Source: Pectobacterium sp. CFBP8739 (GTDB lineage Bacteria > Pseudomonadota > Gammaproteobacteria > Enterobacterales > Enterobacteriaceae). From it: a stretch of DNA of 37,461 bases. A program made the position numbers and the translations under genes. The notes below the pieces were generated by a model. The model did not search any database. It was not told where the DNA came from and saw only the letters and a list, made by a program, of their open reading frames with translations. This document shows positions 1 through 9,887 of the stretch, one piece after another. The DNA is taken from the NCBI RefSeq assembly GCF_013449375.1, contig NZ_JACDRR010000012.1, forward strand, positions 1-37,461, given 5' to 3'. Numbering within the stretch: the stretch's first letter is position 1; every line of letters starts with the position of its first letter.

Positions 1-19
1 CCAACTGAGCTATTCCCGC
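1..19 (-). tRNA. glyV: tRNA-Gly gene, 5' end only (cut by window edge)
   Basis: Read on the minus strand, positions 19 to 1 give GCGGGAATAGCTCAGTTGG, the acceptor 5' strand and D-arm of the enterobacterial tRNA-Gly(GCC) family. The rest, including the anticodon, lies outside the window, so the isoacceptor is assigned from the 5' sequence and from its position downstream of orn, where E. coli carries the glyVXY tandem tRNA cluster. How many tRNAs follow cannot be seen. The symbol is by analogy with E. coli. Confidence 0.85.
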
Positions 20-83
20 TCGGGAAATCTTCACACAATGTTGAAGTTCTTTAATTGAAATTCTTCATCGTTATGGGGTGCGC

Positions 84-111
84 ATTATACGAGAAATCCG
101 TTTAACCGCAA
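84..111 (-). promoter_or_regulatory. Promoter of the tRNA-Gly gene or cluster
   Basis: On the minus strand a perfect -10 TATAAT (89-84) lies 16 nt after TTGCGG (111-106). It is followed by a GC-rich discriminator (GCGCACCCC), the hallmark of stringently controlled stable-RNA promoters. Upstream (about 115-175) are A- and T-tracts, as expected of an UP element or Fis region, but no exact Fis site is claimed. The leader to the mature tRNA 5' end is about 55 nt. Confidence 0.75.
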
Positions 112-264
112 GCCCCAAAAAATGAAAATTTGTCTGACTGCTGATAAAAAAAACAATATGTTGATAAAACAGACACTCGCTGACAAAACAGACGGTGTTG
201 CGTAGCGTTGTGGCGTCAATAGCAGCGGTTCGCTGCACATCACGCCCTACCCCGCTTGCTTCAT

Positions 265-807
265 CTACAACCGCAGAAAATTCTCACGGTAATAAGCCAG
301 TTCCGCCAGTGATTCGCGAATGTCGTCCATCGCCTGATGCGTACCCTGCTTCTTAAAGGCTGTCAGGATTTCCGGCTTCCAGCGTCGCGCCAGCTCTTTG
401 AGCGTGCTGACATCCAGATAGCGGTAGTGAAAGTAGGCTTCCAACTCCGGCATATAGCGGAACAGGAAGCGGCGATCCTGCCCAATGCTATTGCCACAGA
501 TCGGCGATTTACCCGCTGGCACCCATTTTTGTAGAAACGCCAGCGTTTCCAGCTCGGCGGCACGTTCATCCGTGGTGCTGGCTTTGACGCGATCCGTCAG
601 GCCGCTGGCACCGTGTGTACGCACATTCCAGTCATCCATCAGCGCCAGTTGGCTGTCTGACTGGTGCACCGCCATGACCGGCCCTTCAGCCAACACGTTC
701 AGATTAGCATCCGTCACCAGCGTTGCGATCTCAATGATGCGATCGCGATCCGGGTTCAGGCCGGTCATCTCGAGATCGATCCAGATCAGGTTATTTTCAT
801 CTACCAT
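265..807 (-). CDS. orn: Oligoribonuclease Orn
   Basis: A 3'-to-5' exoribonuclease of the DEDDh family that degrades the 2-5 nt oligoribonucleotides left by RNA decay, and pGpG. It is cytoplasmic and essential in E. coli. The 180-aa product has the usual length. Exo I is IDLEMTGL, with Asp11 and Glu13 as metal ligands, and the C-terminal [14 protein letters not shown] supplies the catalytic His and last Asp. Nearly every stretch matches E. coli Orn as I remember it. The ATG at 807-805 gives the expected N-terminus. It is divergent from rsgA, as in E. coli, and the tRNA-Gly promoter lies downstream on the same strand. A small GC hairpin (222-236) sits 3' of the gene but has no U-tract on this strand. 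Confidence 0.97.
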   Translation of the reverse strand: MVDENNLIWIDLEMTGLNPDRDRIIEIATLVTDANLNVLAEGPVMAVHQSDSQLALMDDWNVRTHGASGLTDRVKASTTDERAAELETLAFLQKWVPAGKSPICGNSIGQDRRFLFRYMPELEAYFHYRYLDVSTLKELARRWKPEILTAFKKQGTHQAMDDIRESLAELAYYRENFLRL

Positions 808-866
808 CGTGGGAATTCCTGTTGCGTGGGTGTTACTGTTGCCTTGTGCCCTGTCGTCGATACAAG

Positions 867-912
867 GATACCAGTATCAATCTCAATGCTGATACCGATA
901 AGGTGGTATCAG
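867..912. promoter_or_regulatory. Cluster of GATAC/GTATC dyads between orn and rsgA
   Basis: Two dyads sit in the 200-bp divergent spacer. The first is the near-contiguous GATACCAGTATC (867-878). The second has perfect 8-bp arms CTGATACC (889-896) and GGTATCAG (905-912) separated by 8 nt. Four similar half-sites within 46 bp, ending just before the likely rsgA -35, look like an operator. I cannot name the regulator. Confidence 0.4.
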
Positions 913-940
913 TTAATTAAAATCAAATAGGGTGTATTAT
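913..940 (+). promoter_or_regulatory. Candidate rsgA promoter
   Basis: A -10 like TATTAT (935-940) follows a weak -35 TTAATT (913-918) at 16 nt, in an AT-rich stretch about 70 bp before the rsgA GTG. It abuts the GATAC dyad cluster. The -35 match is poor, so this is tentative. Confidence 0.35.
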
Positions 941-1007
941 AGTCCGTTCAAACGCGGCGGGCGATAACGCACTGCCGCGAACGATAAATCGTCTTAAGTG
1001 AGGCTCA

Positions 1008-2057
1008 GTGAGCAAAAAGAAACTGTCGAAAGGTCAGCAGCGTCGGGTTAGCGCAAACCATCAGCGTCGCCTGAAAAAAACGGAAAGCAAAGTTGAATGG
1101 GAAGATAGCCAACTGGGCGATGCGCAGGAAGGTATTATCATCAGCCGATTCGGTATGCACGCCGATGTGGAAGCCGCCGATGGTGTGGTGCACCGCTGCA
1201 ACATTCGTCGGACCATTTCATCGCTGGTGACTGGCGACCGCGTCGTTTGGCGCCCTGGCCATGAATCACTCGCTGGCATCAGCGGGATCGTGGAAGCCGT
1301 TCACCCCCGTCATTCCGTCCTGACACGTCCTGACTATTACGATGGCATTAAGCCGATCGCCGCCAATATCGATCAGATCGTGATCGTCTCCGCGATCTTA
1401 CCTGAACTGTCGCTGAACATTATCGATCGCTATCTGGTCGCCTGCGAAACGCTGGAGATCGAACCGCTGATCGTACTGAACAAAATTGACCTGCTGGATG
1501 ACGAATCCCGTCAGTTTGTTGATAAATTGATGGATATCTACCGCGCGCTCAACTATCGCGTGCTGATGGTGTCCAGCCATACTCAACAAGGTATCCCTGA
1601 GCTGGAACAGGCGCTCACCGACCGTATTAGTATTTTCGCCGGACAATCAGGCGTAGGGAAATCCAGCCTGCTTAACGCGCTGCTCGCACTGGATGAAGAA
1701 CGGATTCTGGTGAATGAGGTTTCCGATACCTCAGGATTGGGACAGCACACCACCACCGCCTCCCGACTTTACCATTTTCCGCACGGCGGCGACGTCATCG
1801 ACTCACCGGGCGTGCGCGAATTTGGTCTGTGGCATCTGGAACCCGAACAGGTTACGCGCGGTTTCATCGAACTACGCAAATACATCGGTTCGTGTAAATT
1901 CCGCGATTGTAAACATGAAAACGATCCGGGCTGCGCCATTAACGCCGCGCTGGAGCGCGGAGAGATTGCCGTAGAGCGCTATGATAACTATCACCGAATT
2001 CTGGAAAGCATGGCGCAAGTAAAAACGCGTAAAGGCTTTTCAGATACAGATAACTGA
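1008..2057 (+). CDS. rsgA: Ribosome small-subunit biogenesis GTPase RsgA
   Basis: A circularly permuted GTPase that acts late in 30S maturation and checks the decoding centre. The 349-aa order is a basic N-terminus ([13 protein letters not shown]), an OB-fold domain, then the permuted G motifs: G4 NKID (158-161), G1 GQSGVGKSS (212-220) and G3 DSPG (265-268). A C-terminal zinc-binding segment follows, with Cys296, Cys301, His303 and Cys309. The start is GTG at 1008, giving the same N-terminus as E. coli RsgA, which as I recall also uses GTG. The gene precedes psd and mscM on the same strand, as in E. coli, with 143 nt before psd. Its 3' end contains a CpxR-type box that probably serves psd. 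Confidence 0.97.
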   Translation: MSKKKLSKGQQRRVSANHQRRLKKTESKVEWEDSQLGDAQEGIIISRFGMHADVEAADGVVHRCNIRRTISSLVTGDRVVWRPGHESLAGISGIVEAVHPRHSVLTRPDYYDGIKPIAANIDQIVIVSAILPELSLNIIDRYLVACETLEIEPLIVLNKIDLLDDESRQFVDKLMDIYRALNYRVLMVSSHTQQGIPELEQALTDRISIFAGQSGVGKSSLLNALLALDEERILVNEVSDTSGLGQHTTTASRLYHFPHGGDVIDSPGVREFGLWHLEPEQVTRGFIELRKYIGSCKFRDCKHENDPGCAINAALERGEIAVERYDNYHRILESMAQVKTRKGFSDTDN

Positions 2058-2067
2058 CATTTATCAT
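2019..2067 (+). promoter_or_regulatory. CpxR-type box and candidate psd-mscM promoter inside the rsgA 3' end
   Basis: GTAAA (2019-2023), 5 nt, then GTAAA (2029-2033) match the CpxR consensus exactly. Downstream, TTCAGA (2039-2044) and TATCAT (2062-2067) are 17 nt apart and would form a sigma-70 promoter starting near 2074. That puts the box centre near -48, typical for an activator. From memory, E. coli psd-mscM is under dual sigma-E and CpxR control, which fits. The box also encodes rsgA codons, so amino-acid constraint could produce part of the match. Confidence 0.55.
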
Positions 2068-2200
2068 GACCATCGTTACAATGCGCCCCCTTTGAGAGTT
2101 TACGAATCCGCTGACTCTCTTCTGGGCTACCGCTGGCAACGTCAGGCGAGTTTCCCAGACTGTTTATTTTATGGCGCACTATTAATACAAGAGGCTCACC

Positions 2201-3211
2201 GTGCTGGATAATATCAAAATCAAATTACAGTATTGGCTTCCCAAGATCTGGCTAACCCGCTTAGCGGGCTGGGGGGCCAATAAGCGAGCGGGAAAGCTCA
2301 CAAAGCTGGTGATCGATCTGTTTGTCCGCCAGTACAACGTCAACATGCAGGAAGCGCAGCAACCAGATACCACATCCTATCGCACGTTTAACGAATTTTT
2401 CGTTCGCCCTCTGCGCCCAGGCGTTCGGCCTGTCGATCCTCATGCACACCGTCTGGTGCAACCTGCTGACGGCGTGCTGTCGCAATTTGGCCCCATTACC
2501 GACGGCAAGCTGATTCAGGCGAAGAACCACGACTACTCGCTGGAAGCGCTGCTGGCCGGTAACTATATGATGGCCGATCTGTTCCGCGATGGTCTGTTCG
2601 CCACCATTTATCTTTCACCGCGTGATTATCACCGCCTCCACATGCCGTGCGACGGCGTGCTGCGCGAGATGATTTATGTGCCGGGCGATCTGTTCTCCGT
2701 CAATCTGCTGACGGCCGATAACGTGCCGAATCTGTTTGCGCGTAACGAACGCGTCATTTGCCTGTTTGATACAGAATTCGGCCCATTGGCACAAATTCTG
2801 GTCGGTGCGACCATTGTCGGCAGTATCGAAACCGTGTGGTCAGGCGTGGTGACACCACCGCGTGAAGGCATTATCAAGCGCTGGACTTACCCGCAGGCAG
2901 GTGAAGAAGGTGCCGTCGTGCTGACGAAAGGCGAGGAAATGGGCCGCTTCAAGCTGGGCTCAACCGTGATTAACCTGTTTGCCGCAGGTAATAATCTCCA
3001 ATTTGCCGCCCACCTGAATAACATGAGTGTGACCCGTATGGGTGAACCGTTTGCCGAAGTCCGTCAGGACGATTCAACGCCTGTCGTCTTCCCGGAAGGA
3101 ACCGAGCTGGCAACCAACGACGCCACACCGTCTGAAGCAATTCAGGCTGAAGGACAAAATACTGCGGCTGACGCATCCGGCCATACGGGTCACAAACCTG
3201 ACGCACCATAA
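2201..3211 (+). CDS. psd: Phosphatidylserine decarboxylase proenzyme Psd
   Basis: An inner-membrane pyruvoyl enzyme that converts phosphatidylserine to phosphatidylethanolamine, the main enterobacterial phospholipid. The 336-aa proenzyme carries the self-cleavage motif LGST, with Ser254 becoming the pyruvoyl group, and the conserved PADGV and [13 protein letters not shown] segments (the latter near residues 138-150). The GTG start at 2201 follows AGAGG at a good distance and gives [15 protein letters not shown]. After about residue 290 the tail is acidic and low-complexity, and about 14 aa longer overall than I recall for E. coli. mscM follows after 55 nt with no obvious terminator, so the two are probably cotranscribed. 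Confidence 0.97.
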   Translation: MLDNIKIKLQYWLPKIWLTRLAGWGANKRAGKLTKLVIDLFVRQYNVNMQEAQQPDTTSYRTFNEFFVRPLRPGVRPVDPHAHRLVQPADGVLSQFGPITDGKLIQAKNHDYSLEALLAGNYMMADLFRDGLFATIYLSPRDYHRLHMPCDGVLREMIYVPGDLFSVNLLTADNVPNLFARNERVICLFDTEFGPLAQILVGATIVGSIETVWSGVVTPPREGIIKRWTYPQAGEEGAVVLTKGEEMGRFKLGSTVINLFAAGNNLQFAAHLNNMSVTRMGEPFAEVRQDDSTPVVFPEGTELATNDATPSEAIQAEGQNTAADASGHTGHKPDAP

Positions 3212-3266
3212 ATAGCGTCCGATTTTAGTCGCTTGTAAAAGTGTTGTTTGTAATAAGGTAGCTAGC

Positions 3267-6200
3267 GTGCGTCTGATTCTGACTTTTCTTCTGGGATGTT
3301 TATTATCAACTGCCACGTTGGCGGCCACAGCGCCCAATGAGGCGCAGCTACGCCAGCAGCTACAGCAGGCGGAAGCCAACAAAGGTGCAGCCGATCAGGC
3401 AAAAGTCGTTGAAGAATATCAGGCTGCACTGAGCACCCTACAGGATCGCAAAGAGGCGCTGGAACGCGCCACACAATATCAGCGCGTTATTGATGATTTC
3501 CCCAAACTGGTTCAGGAACTGCGTCGCCAGCTTAATGCCGAAGACGGCAAACCCTCGTCGATTCCAGAGGGGCTTTCCAGCAACGATCTTGAACAGCAGT
3601 TGTTGCAAACGAGCAGCCAACTGCTGGAACAAGCCCGCCAGCTCCAACAGGAGCAGGATCGGCTGCGTGAAATCAGTGATTCACTGAGCCAGCTTCCGCA
3701 GCAGCAAACCGAAGCCAGCCGCATGCAAAGCGATGCGGAACGCCGTATTCAGTCTCTTGGCACGCCAGCCACGCCGCTGGGGCAAGCGCAGCTCGTCGCG
3801 CTTCAGGCCGAATCCGCGCTACGTAAAAGCCGGGTGGACGAACTGGAGCTGGCGCAGCTTTCCGCCAGCAATCGTCAGGAACTGTCTCGGCTACGTGTCG
3901 AGCTGTATAAAAAACGCCACGACAGACTGGACCTGCTGCAACAGGATTTACGCAGTAGGCTTAATAATCTACGTCAGCGTGAAGCCGAGCAGGCATTAGA
4001 GCGCACAGAGTTGCTCGCTGAACAAAGCGGCGATTTACCCAACGTCATCAGCAAGCAGCTACAGATTAACCGTGAGCTCTCCGTCGCGCTGAACCAACAG
4101 GCACAGCGGATGGATCTGATCGCTTCTCAACAGCGTCAGGCTGCCACGCACACCATTCAGGTTCGCCAGGCGCTAAGCACGATCCGCGAACAGGCACAGT
4201 GGCTCGGCATCTCACCGATATTGGGAGAAACGTTACGGGCACAGATAGCGCGCCTGCCGGAAATGCCCAAACCTCAGTTGCTGGATAGCGACATGGCGCA
4301 GCTGCGCGTACAGCGTCTGCATTTTGAAGACCTGATCAACAAACCGCAGGATCTTGATAAAGCCAAGCAGGACAACGGCGATCCGCTGACCAGCGCACAG
4401 CAACGTATTCTGACCGACCAGATGCGAACTCAGCGCGACCTGCTGACTTCACTGATCTCCGGCTGTGACTCACAGATATTGGAACTGACCAAACTCAAAG
4501 TCGCCAATAACCAACTGGCGGATGCGTTGACCGAAACACGGGAAGCAGCCCATCGCGATCTGTTCTGGGTGGCCGACGTCAACCCCGTAACGTTCGCTTA
4601 CCCACTCAAATTAGTGCAAGATCTGACGCGTCTGCTGTCACTGGATACGCTGACGCAGTTGGGTAGCGCGCTGGTCATGATGGTCACCAGTCAGGAAACC
4701 GTGTTGCCGCTACTGGGCGCACTGCTGCTGGTGGGATTCAGCATCAGCTCCCGTCGTCACTATCATGCGTTTATGGAGCGCGCCAGCAGTCGCGTCGGCA
4801 AGGTCACGCTCGATCACTTTATGCTGACGCTGCGTACCGTATTCTGGTCCATCCTTACCGCTCTGCCACTACCGGTACTCTGGGCAGCGCTGGGCTACGG
4901 GCTGCAAAACGCCTGGCCTTATCCGATTGCCGTCGCCATCGGCGACAGCGTGACCGCCACCGTGCCGTTGATGTGGCTGGTGATGATTAGCGCCTCATTC
5001 GCGCATCCGCAGGGGCTGTTCATCGTCCACTTCCGCTGGTCGCCGGAGCGCGTCGCCAGAGCGATGCGCTACTATCGCCTTTCCATCGCCTTTATCGTAC
5101 CGCTGATTATGGCGCTGATTACGTTCGATAAGCTCAACGATCGCGAGTTTTCCAGCACGCTGGGGCGGCTCTGTTTCATCCTGCTCTGTATGGCGTTGAG
5201 CCTGGTCACGACTGGGTTAAAACGCGCCGGTATCCCGCTGTATCTGGATAAAGAAGGTTCAGGGGAAAACTCTGTCAACCGTGCGATGTGGAGCATACTG
5301 ATCGCCATACCGCTGATAGCCGCTCTCGCCTCCTGCATCGGTTATCTGGCAACCGCACAGGCGCTGCTGGCACGTTTGGAAACCTCCGTCTCCATCTGGT
5401 TCTTCCTGCTGGTGGTCTACCACATTATTCGCCGTTGGATGCTGATTCAGCGACGCCGTATCGCCTTCGACCGCGCCAAACAGCGGCGTTCAGAGATTCT
5501 GGCGCAGCGTGCCAAAGGTGAAGAAGATGCGCCGTCTGCATCATCCCATGAAAACAGTTCGGAAGCGGTGGAAGAACCCGTCGTCGATCTGGACGCCATC
5601 AGCGCCAAATCCCTGCAACTGGTGCGATCCATTCTGACGCTGATCGCGCTGGTTTCCGTTATCGCGCTGTGGTCGGAAATTCACTCCGCCTTCGCTTTCC
5701 TAGAAAATATCAGCCTGTGGGATGTTTCCAGCACGGTCAAAGGTGTGGAGAGCGTACAGTCGATTACGCTAGGCTCGGTGCTGATCGCCATTCTGATCTT
5801 TATTATTACCGCACAACTGGTGCGTAACCTGCCCGCCCTGCTGGAGCTGGCGATCCTCCAGCATCTCGATCTGTCGCCGGGCAGCGGCTATGCCATTACC
5901 ACCATCAGCAAATATATTCTGATGCTGATCGGCTGTCTGATGGGGTTCTCACTCATCGGGATCGAATGGTCGAAGCTGCAATGGCTGGTGGCTGCACTGG
6001 GTGTGGGGCTCGGGTTCGGTTTGCAGGAGATCTTCGCCAATTTCATCTCTGGCCTGATCATCCTGTTTGAGAAACCGATCCGTATCGGCGATACCGTTAC
6101 GATCCGCGATCTCACCGGTAGTGTCATGCGCATTAATACCCGTGCCACCACCATTTCCGACTGGGACCGCAAAGAAATCATCGTGCCAAACAAGGCATTT

Positions 6201-6590
6201 ATTACCGAGCAGTTTATCAACTGGTCGCTGTCGGATTCCGTCACGCGTGTTGTGCTGACGGTGCCGGCTCCGGCGGACGCAAACAGCCAGGAAGTCACGG
6301 AACTGCTGATGGATGCGGTAAAGCGCTGTTCGCTGATTCTGGATACGCCAGAGCCAGAAGCCTTTCTGGTTGACCTGCAACAGGGCATTCAGATTTTCGA
6401 GCTGCGCGTGTTCGCCGCCGAAATGGGGCACCGTATGCCGCTGCGCCATGAGTTGCACCAGTTGATTCTGGAAAACTATCGCAAGCACAATCTGGATCTC
6501 CCTTTCCCACCGTTCCAGGTGAGAATGGACAATCTGTCGCGCAGTGGAAGAACGCTGACGCCACGGCAGCGGACGCCAGGGAGCTTATAA
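3267..6590 (+). CDS. mscM: Mechanosensitive channel MscM (YjeP, MscS superfamily)
   Basis: A large MscS-type channel of the inner membrane, 1107 aa, the same length as I recall for E. coli. In order: a signal peptide (about residues 1-20, ending near TLAA); a long periplasmic region of Gln/Glu/Arg-rich coiled coils (about 25-430); a series of hydrophobic membrane segments (about 470-900); and the MscS core near 905-945, whose pore helix reads AALGVGLGFGLQEIFANF, followed by the beta domain (EKPIRIGDTVTI). The start is GTG at 3267, with AAGG 8 nt upstream. It is placed behind psd. It gates under membrane tension, by family knowledge. It ends 58 bp from convergent epmA, where a GC stem (6609-6614 with 6630-6635) lies but has no U-tract. 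Confidence 0.95.
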   Translation: MRLILTFLLGCLLSTATLAATAPNEAQLRQQLQQAEANKGAADQAKVVEEYQAALSTLQDRKEALERATQYQRVIDDFPKLVQELRRQLNAEDGKPSSIPEGLSSNDLEQQLLQTSSQLLEQARQLQQEQDRLREISDSLSQLPQQQTEASRMQSDAERRIQSLGTPATPLGQAQLVALQAESALRKSRVDELELAQLSASNRQELSRLRVELYKKRHDRLDLLQQDLRSRLNNLRQREAEQALERTELLAEQSGDLPNVISKQLQINRELSVALNQQAQRMDLIASQQRQAATHTIQVRQALSTIREQAQWLGISPILGETLRAQIARLPEMPKPQLLDSDMAQLRVQRLHFEDLINKPQDLDKAKQDNGDPLTSAQQRILTDQMRTQRDLLTSLISGCDSQILELTKLKVANNQLADALTETREAAHRDLFWVADVNPVTFAYPLKLVQDLTRLLSLDTLTQLGSALVMMVTSQETVLPLLGALLLVGFSISSRRHYHAFMERASSRVGKVTLDHFMLTLRTVFWSILTALPLPVLWAALGYGLQNAWPYPIAVAIGDSVTATVPLMWLVMISASFAHPQGLFIVHFRWSPERVARAMRYYRLSIAFIVPLIMALITFDKLNDREFSSTLGRLCFILLCMALSLVTTGLKRAGIPLYLDKEGSGENSVNRAMWSILIAIPLIAALASCIGYLATAQALLARLETSVSIWFFLLVVYHIIRRWMLIQRRRIAFDRAKQRRSEILAQRAKGEEDAPSASSHENSSEAVEEPVVDLDAISAKSLQLVRSILTLIALVSVIALWSEIHSAFAFLENISLWDVSSTVKGVESVQSITLGSVLIAILIFIITAQLVRNLPALLELAILQHLDLSPGSGYAITTISKYILMLIGCLMGFSLIGIEWSKLQWLVAALGVGLGFGLQEIFANFISGLIILFEKPIRIGDTVTIRDLTGSVMRINTRATTISDWDRKEIIVPNKAFITEQFINWSLSDSVTRVVLTVPAPADANSQEVTELLMDAVKRCSLILDTPEPEAFLVDLQQGIQIFELRVFAAEMGHRMPLRHELHQLILENYRKHNLDLPFPPFQVRMDNLSRSGRTLTPRQRTPGSL

Positions 6591-6648
6591 CTTACAAGAA
6601 GGGCAGATGGGCGGCAGCCAGATATGGCACCGCCCTGGATCAGATGGA

Positions 6649-7626
6649 TTACGCGCGTTCTACCGAGAACGCAATCACGTCACTCAACTTCTCGGCATTT
6701 AGCGCCAGCATGATCAAACGATCCACGCCTAACGCAACACCTGCACACTCCGGCAGACCGTGTTTCAACGCCGCCAGCAGATTTTCATCAATCGGCTGCT
6801 GTGGCAAATCACGTGCGGCGCGCTTACGGTTATCCTGCTCAAAGCGCTGACGCTGCTCATCGGCATCGGTCAATTCACGGAAGCCGTTCGCCAGCTCGAT
6901 CCCCTTAAAATAAACTTCAAAACGCTCGGCGACGCGATGATCTTCCGAACTGATCTCGGCCAACGAAGCCTGGGTGGCCGGAAAATGGTAGACAAACGCC
7001 GGTTTGTCGCGCCCGATGTGCGGCTCCACGCCAAAGGTAAACAGCATCTGTACCAGCGAATCGCGATCGTCTTCGCGGCAGGCGAGATCGCCCACCCCAA
7101 TTTTTTCTGCCGCTTCACGCAGTTGCGCTTTGTCGACAGACAGAGGGTCAATCTCCAGATGACGTAGAAAAGCTTGCTGATAGGAGAGCATCTCCGCGCT
7201 TTCACAATCCAGTACCTGCTGCAACAGATCATCGACCTCATTCATCAGGCGGTACATATCATAGTGAGGGCGATACCATTCCAGCATGGTGAATTCAGGG
7301 TTGTGGTGTCGGCCTGACTCTTCATTGCGGAAGCTGCGACACAGCTGAAAGATTGGCCCGCTGCCAGCAGCCAGTAGACGTTTCATGTGGTATTCCGGGC
7401 TGGTCATCAAATACAGCGTCATACCATCTGCAGCACCGGGACCAACGAAACGGGTCTGGAACGGGTATAAAAAAACATCCGTTACCGTGGCCTGGCTCAT
7501 GGCGGGCGTTTCGACCTCCAATACACCACGATCGGTGAAAAAGCGCCGGATAGTGGCAATGATCGACGCTCGTTTCAACAAATTAGCGACAGAAGCACTA
7601 GGTTGCCAACTTGTCGTCTCGCTCAT
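6649..7626 (-). CDS. epmA: Elongation factor P beta-lysine ligase EpmA (PoxA/GenX)
   Basis: A short class II lysyl-tRNA-synthetase-like enzyme that adenylates (R)-beta-lysine and attaches it to Lys34 of EF-P. The 325-aa product lacks the N-terminal anticodon-binding domain of true LysRS, as the family does. Class II motif 2 reads [14 protein letters not shown] and motif 3 reads [12 protein letters not shown] near the C-terminus. The ATG at 7626-7624 gives [13 protein letters not shown]. Its protein substrate (efp) and the aminomutase that makes beta-lysine (epmB) are encoded at 12611-14271. It converges on mscM and diverges from frdA. Confidence 0.96.
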   Translation of the reverse strand: MSETTSWQPSASVANLLKRASIIATIRRFFTDRGVLEVETPAMSQATVTDVFLYPFQTRFVGPGAADGMTLYLMTSPEYHMKRLLAAGSGPIFQLCRSFRNEESGRHHNPEFTMLEWYRPHYDMYRLMNEVDDLLQQVLDCESAEMLSYQQAFLRHLEIDPLSVDKAQLREAAEKIGVGDLACREDDRDSLVQMLFTFGVEPHIGRDKPAFVYHFPATQASLAEISSEDHRVAERFEVYFKGIELANGFRELTDADEQRQRFEQDNRKRAARDLPQQPIDENLLAALKHGLPECAGVALGVDRLIMLALNAEKLSDVIAFSVERA

Positions 7627-8090
7627 GGTTCTTACTCCAAAGTCAAACAGGGGGTGCAGTCTACCCGCATCAGCCCAAATTTCCAGCAGAAAAAAGGTCC
7701 GTTGCGGGTTTCAGCACGGTATGTTCTGCCTTTTAGGAGAAGGTAATCAGGAGCGCAGCCGTAAATTATACCTTGTGGACCCTTTCCCATATCCATGTCG
7801 AAAAGGTTATTAAAGAAATAAAAGTATTCTTTCTTCCTAAATAAGTCTTTCGATCACGTTTTTATCAATAAATACAAGACTTGCTGAAAAAATGACAAAA
7901 TGCAGGATTACATCAAGTTTCACCTACCTATTATTCGGTATCATTATTCCCATACAAAAATTATAGGTTTATCTATTCTTTATATCTCTATCACATAATT
8001 TTCAGCGAGTTTGATATTAAGCTCGGATATAAAGACAGAAATAAATAGATATTATTTTTTTATTTTAACTTAATTAACTGGAGGAATGCA
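7627..8090. other. 464-bp epmA-frdA divergent intergenic region
   Basis: No gene is seen. On the minus strand a perfect TATAAT (7770-7765), with a poor -35 (GATATG, 17 nt upstream), could drive epmA through a leader of about 140 nt. From about 7800 to 8075 the DNA is very AT-rich and should contain the anaerobic frd promoter. I found only weak FNR half-sites (ATCAA at 7864-7868 and 7912-7916; TTGAT at 8011-8015) and one NarL-type heptamer TACCTAT (7925-7931). None is convincing as a complete site. The frdA ribosome site GGAGG is at 8080-8084. Confidence 0.5.
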
Positions 8091-9887
8091 TTGCAAACCT
8101 TTAATGCCGATTTGGCTATTATCGGGGCCGGTGGTGCTGGCCTACGAGCGGCAATTGCTGCCGCAGAAGCCAACCCTCAACTGAAAATTGCACTGATCTC
8201 GAAAGTCTACCCAATGCGTAGCCATACCGTGGCGGCAGAAGGTGGGTCAGCAGCAGTGACTCAGGAACACGATAGTTTCGATTATCACTTCAACGACACC
8301 GTCTCCGGTGGCGACTGGCTGTGCGAACAAGACGTGGTTGAACACTTCGTCAAACACTGCCCAGAAGAGATGATTCAACTGGAACAGTGGGGCTGCCCTT
8401 GGAGCCGTAAACCGGATGGTTCTGTCAACGTTCGCCGCTTTGGCGGAATGAAGATCGAACGTACCTGGTTTGCCGCCGATAAAACCGGCTTCCACATGCT
8501 GCATACGCTGTTCCAAACCTCCCTTAAATATCCGCAAATCCAACGTTTTGATGAGCACTTTGTCCTCGACGTTCTGGTCGATGACGGCCAGGCGCGCGGT
8601 CTTGTTGCCATCAATATGATGGAAGGTTCGCTGGTTCAGATCCGCGCGAATGCCGTGGTACTAGCAACAGGCGGCGCAGGTCGCGTGTACCGTTACAATA
8701 CCAACGGCGGCATCGTCACCGGCGACGGTATGGGCATGGCGTTCCGCCACGGCGTACCGCTGCGTGATATGGAATTCGTTCAGTATCACCCGACGGGTTT
8801 GCCCGGTTCCGGTATCCTGATGACAGAAGGCTGTCGCGGCGAAGGCGGCATCATGGTCAACAAAGACGGCTACCGTTACCTGCAAGACTACGGAATGGGA
8901 CCGGAAACACCGCTCGGTCAACCGAAGAACAAATACATGGAGCTGGGGCCACGCGATAAAGTTTCGCAGGCGTTCTGGCACGAATGGCGCGCTGGCCGCA
9001 CCGTCTCAACCCCGTTGGGCGATGTGGTTTATCTCGATCTTCGCCATCTCGGTGAGAAGAAGCTTCTGGAACGTCTGCCTTTCATCTGCGAACTGGCAAA
9101 AGCTTATGTCGGCGTCGATCCGGTGAAAGAGCCGATTCCTATTCGTCCTACCGCGCACTACACCATGGGCGGCATTGAAACCGATCAAAACTGCGAAACT
9201 CGCATCAAGGGTCTCTTCGCCGTCGGCGAATGCTCCTCTGTTGGCTTGCACGGCGCGAATCGTCTGGGTTCCAATTCGCTGGCCGAACTGGTGGTCTTCG
9301 GGCGCGTTGCAGGTGAACACGCCGTACAGCGCGCACAGGCAGCAGCACCCGCCAACGGTGCGGCGCTGGATGCGCAAACGCGCGACATCGAACAGCGTTT
9401 GCATGACCTGATGAATCAGGAAGGCACCGAAAGCTGGGCGAAAATCCGCGACGAAATGGGTATGTCGATGGAAGAAGGTTGTGGTATTTACCGCACCACC
9501 GATCTGATGCAGAAAACCGTCGATAAGATTGCTGAGCTGAAAGAGCGCTTCAAACGCGTGAAAATCACCGACCGCTCCAGCGTGTTCAACACCGATCTGC
9601 TGTACACCGTTGAGCTGGGTCACAGCCTGGATGTGGCGGAATGTATGGCGCACTCGGCGATCAACCGTAAAGAGTCTCGCGGCGCTCACCAGCGTCTGGA
9701 TGAAGGTTGCACCGAGCGTGATGACGTTAACTTCCTGAAGCATACGCTGGCGTTCTATAACCCAGAAGGCGCACCACGTCTGGAGTATAGCGATGTGAAG
9801 ATTACCAAACTTCCACCGGCAAAACGCGTATACGGTGCAGAAGGTGATGCGCAGGAAGGCAGCAAAAAGGAGCAGGCGAATGGCTGA
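8091..9887 (+). CDS. frdA: Fumarate reductase flavoprotein subunit FrdA
   Basis: The catalytic subunit of quinol:fumarate reductase, which reduces fumarate to succinate at the end of anaerobic respiration on the cytoplasmic face of the inner membrane. The 598-aa product opens with a Rossmann FAD site ([11 protein letters not shown], 10-20). The covalent-FAD histidine is His45 in [10 protein letters not shown], and [15 protein letters not shown] and the [10 protein letters not shown] segment line the active site. The start is the rare TTG at 8091, fixed by GGAGG 6 nt upstream and by [10 protein letters not shown] matching E. coli FrdA. An ATG at 8086 is out of frame. It is first in frdABCD and overlaps frdB by 8 nt (ATGGCTGA). 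Confidence 0.97.
   Translation: MQTFNADLAIIGAGGAGLRAAIAAAEANPQLKIALISKVYPMRSHTVAAEGGSAAVTQEHDSFDYHFNDTVSGGDWLCEQDVVEHFVKHCPEEMIQLEQWGCPWSRKPDGSVNVRRFGGMKIERTWFAADKTGFHMLHTLFQTSLKYPQIQRFDEHFVLDVLVDDGQARGLVAINMMEGSLVQIRANAVVLATGGAGRVYRYNTNGGIVTGDGMGMAFRHGVPLRDMEFVQYHPTGLPGSGILMTEGCRGEGGIMVNKDGYRYLQDYGMGPETPLGQPKNKYMELGPRDKVSQAFWHEWRAGRTVSTPLGDVVYLDLRHLGEKKLLERLPFICELAKAYVGVDPVKEPIPIRPTAHYTMGGIETDQNCETRIKGLFAVGECSSVGLHGANRLGSNSLAELVVFGRVAGEHAVQRAQAAAPANGAALDAQTRDIEQRLHDLMNQEGTESWAKIRDEMGMSMEEGCGIYRTTDLMQKTVDKIAELKERFKRVKITDRSSVFNTDLLYTVELGHSLDVAECMAHSAINRKESRGAHQRLDEGCTERDDVNFLKHTLAFYNPEGAPRLEYSDVKITKLPPAKRVYGAEGDAQEGSKKEQANG

Noticed and set aside
162-193. Direct repeat TGATAAAACAGAC / TGACAAAACAGAC upstream of the tRNA-Gly promoter
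   Set aside because: There are only two imperfect copies in AT-rich DNA that is expected to hold UP or Fis elements. It is too weak to call a separate feature.
6609-6635. GGGCGG/CCGCCC stem between mscM and epmA as a terminator
   Set aside because: It pairs, but neither strand has a U-tract, and the 15-nt loop is large. It is mentioned in the mscM entry only.
7855-8024. FNR sites before frdA
   Set aside because: Only single half-sites (ATCAA, TTGAT) are present. No TTGATN4ATCAA-like pair has more than one good half, so no complete site is claimed.
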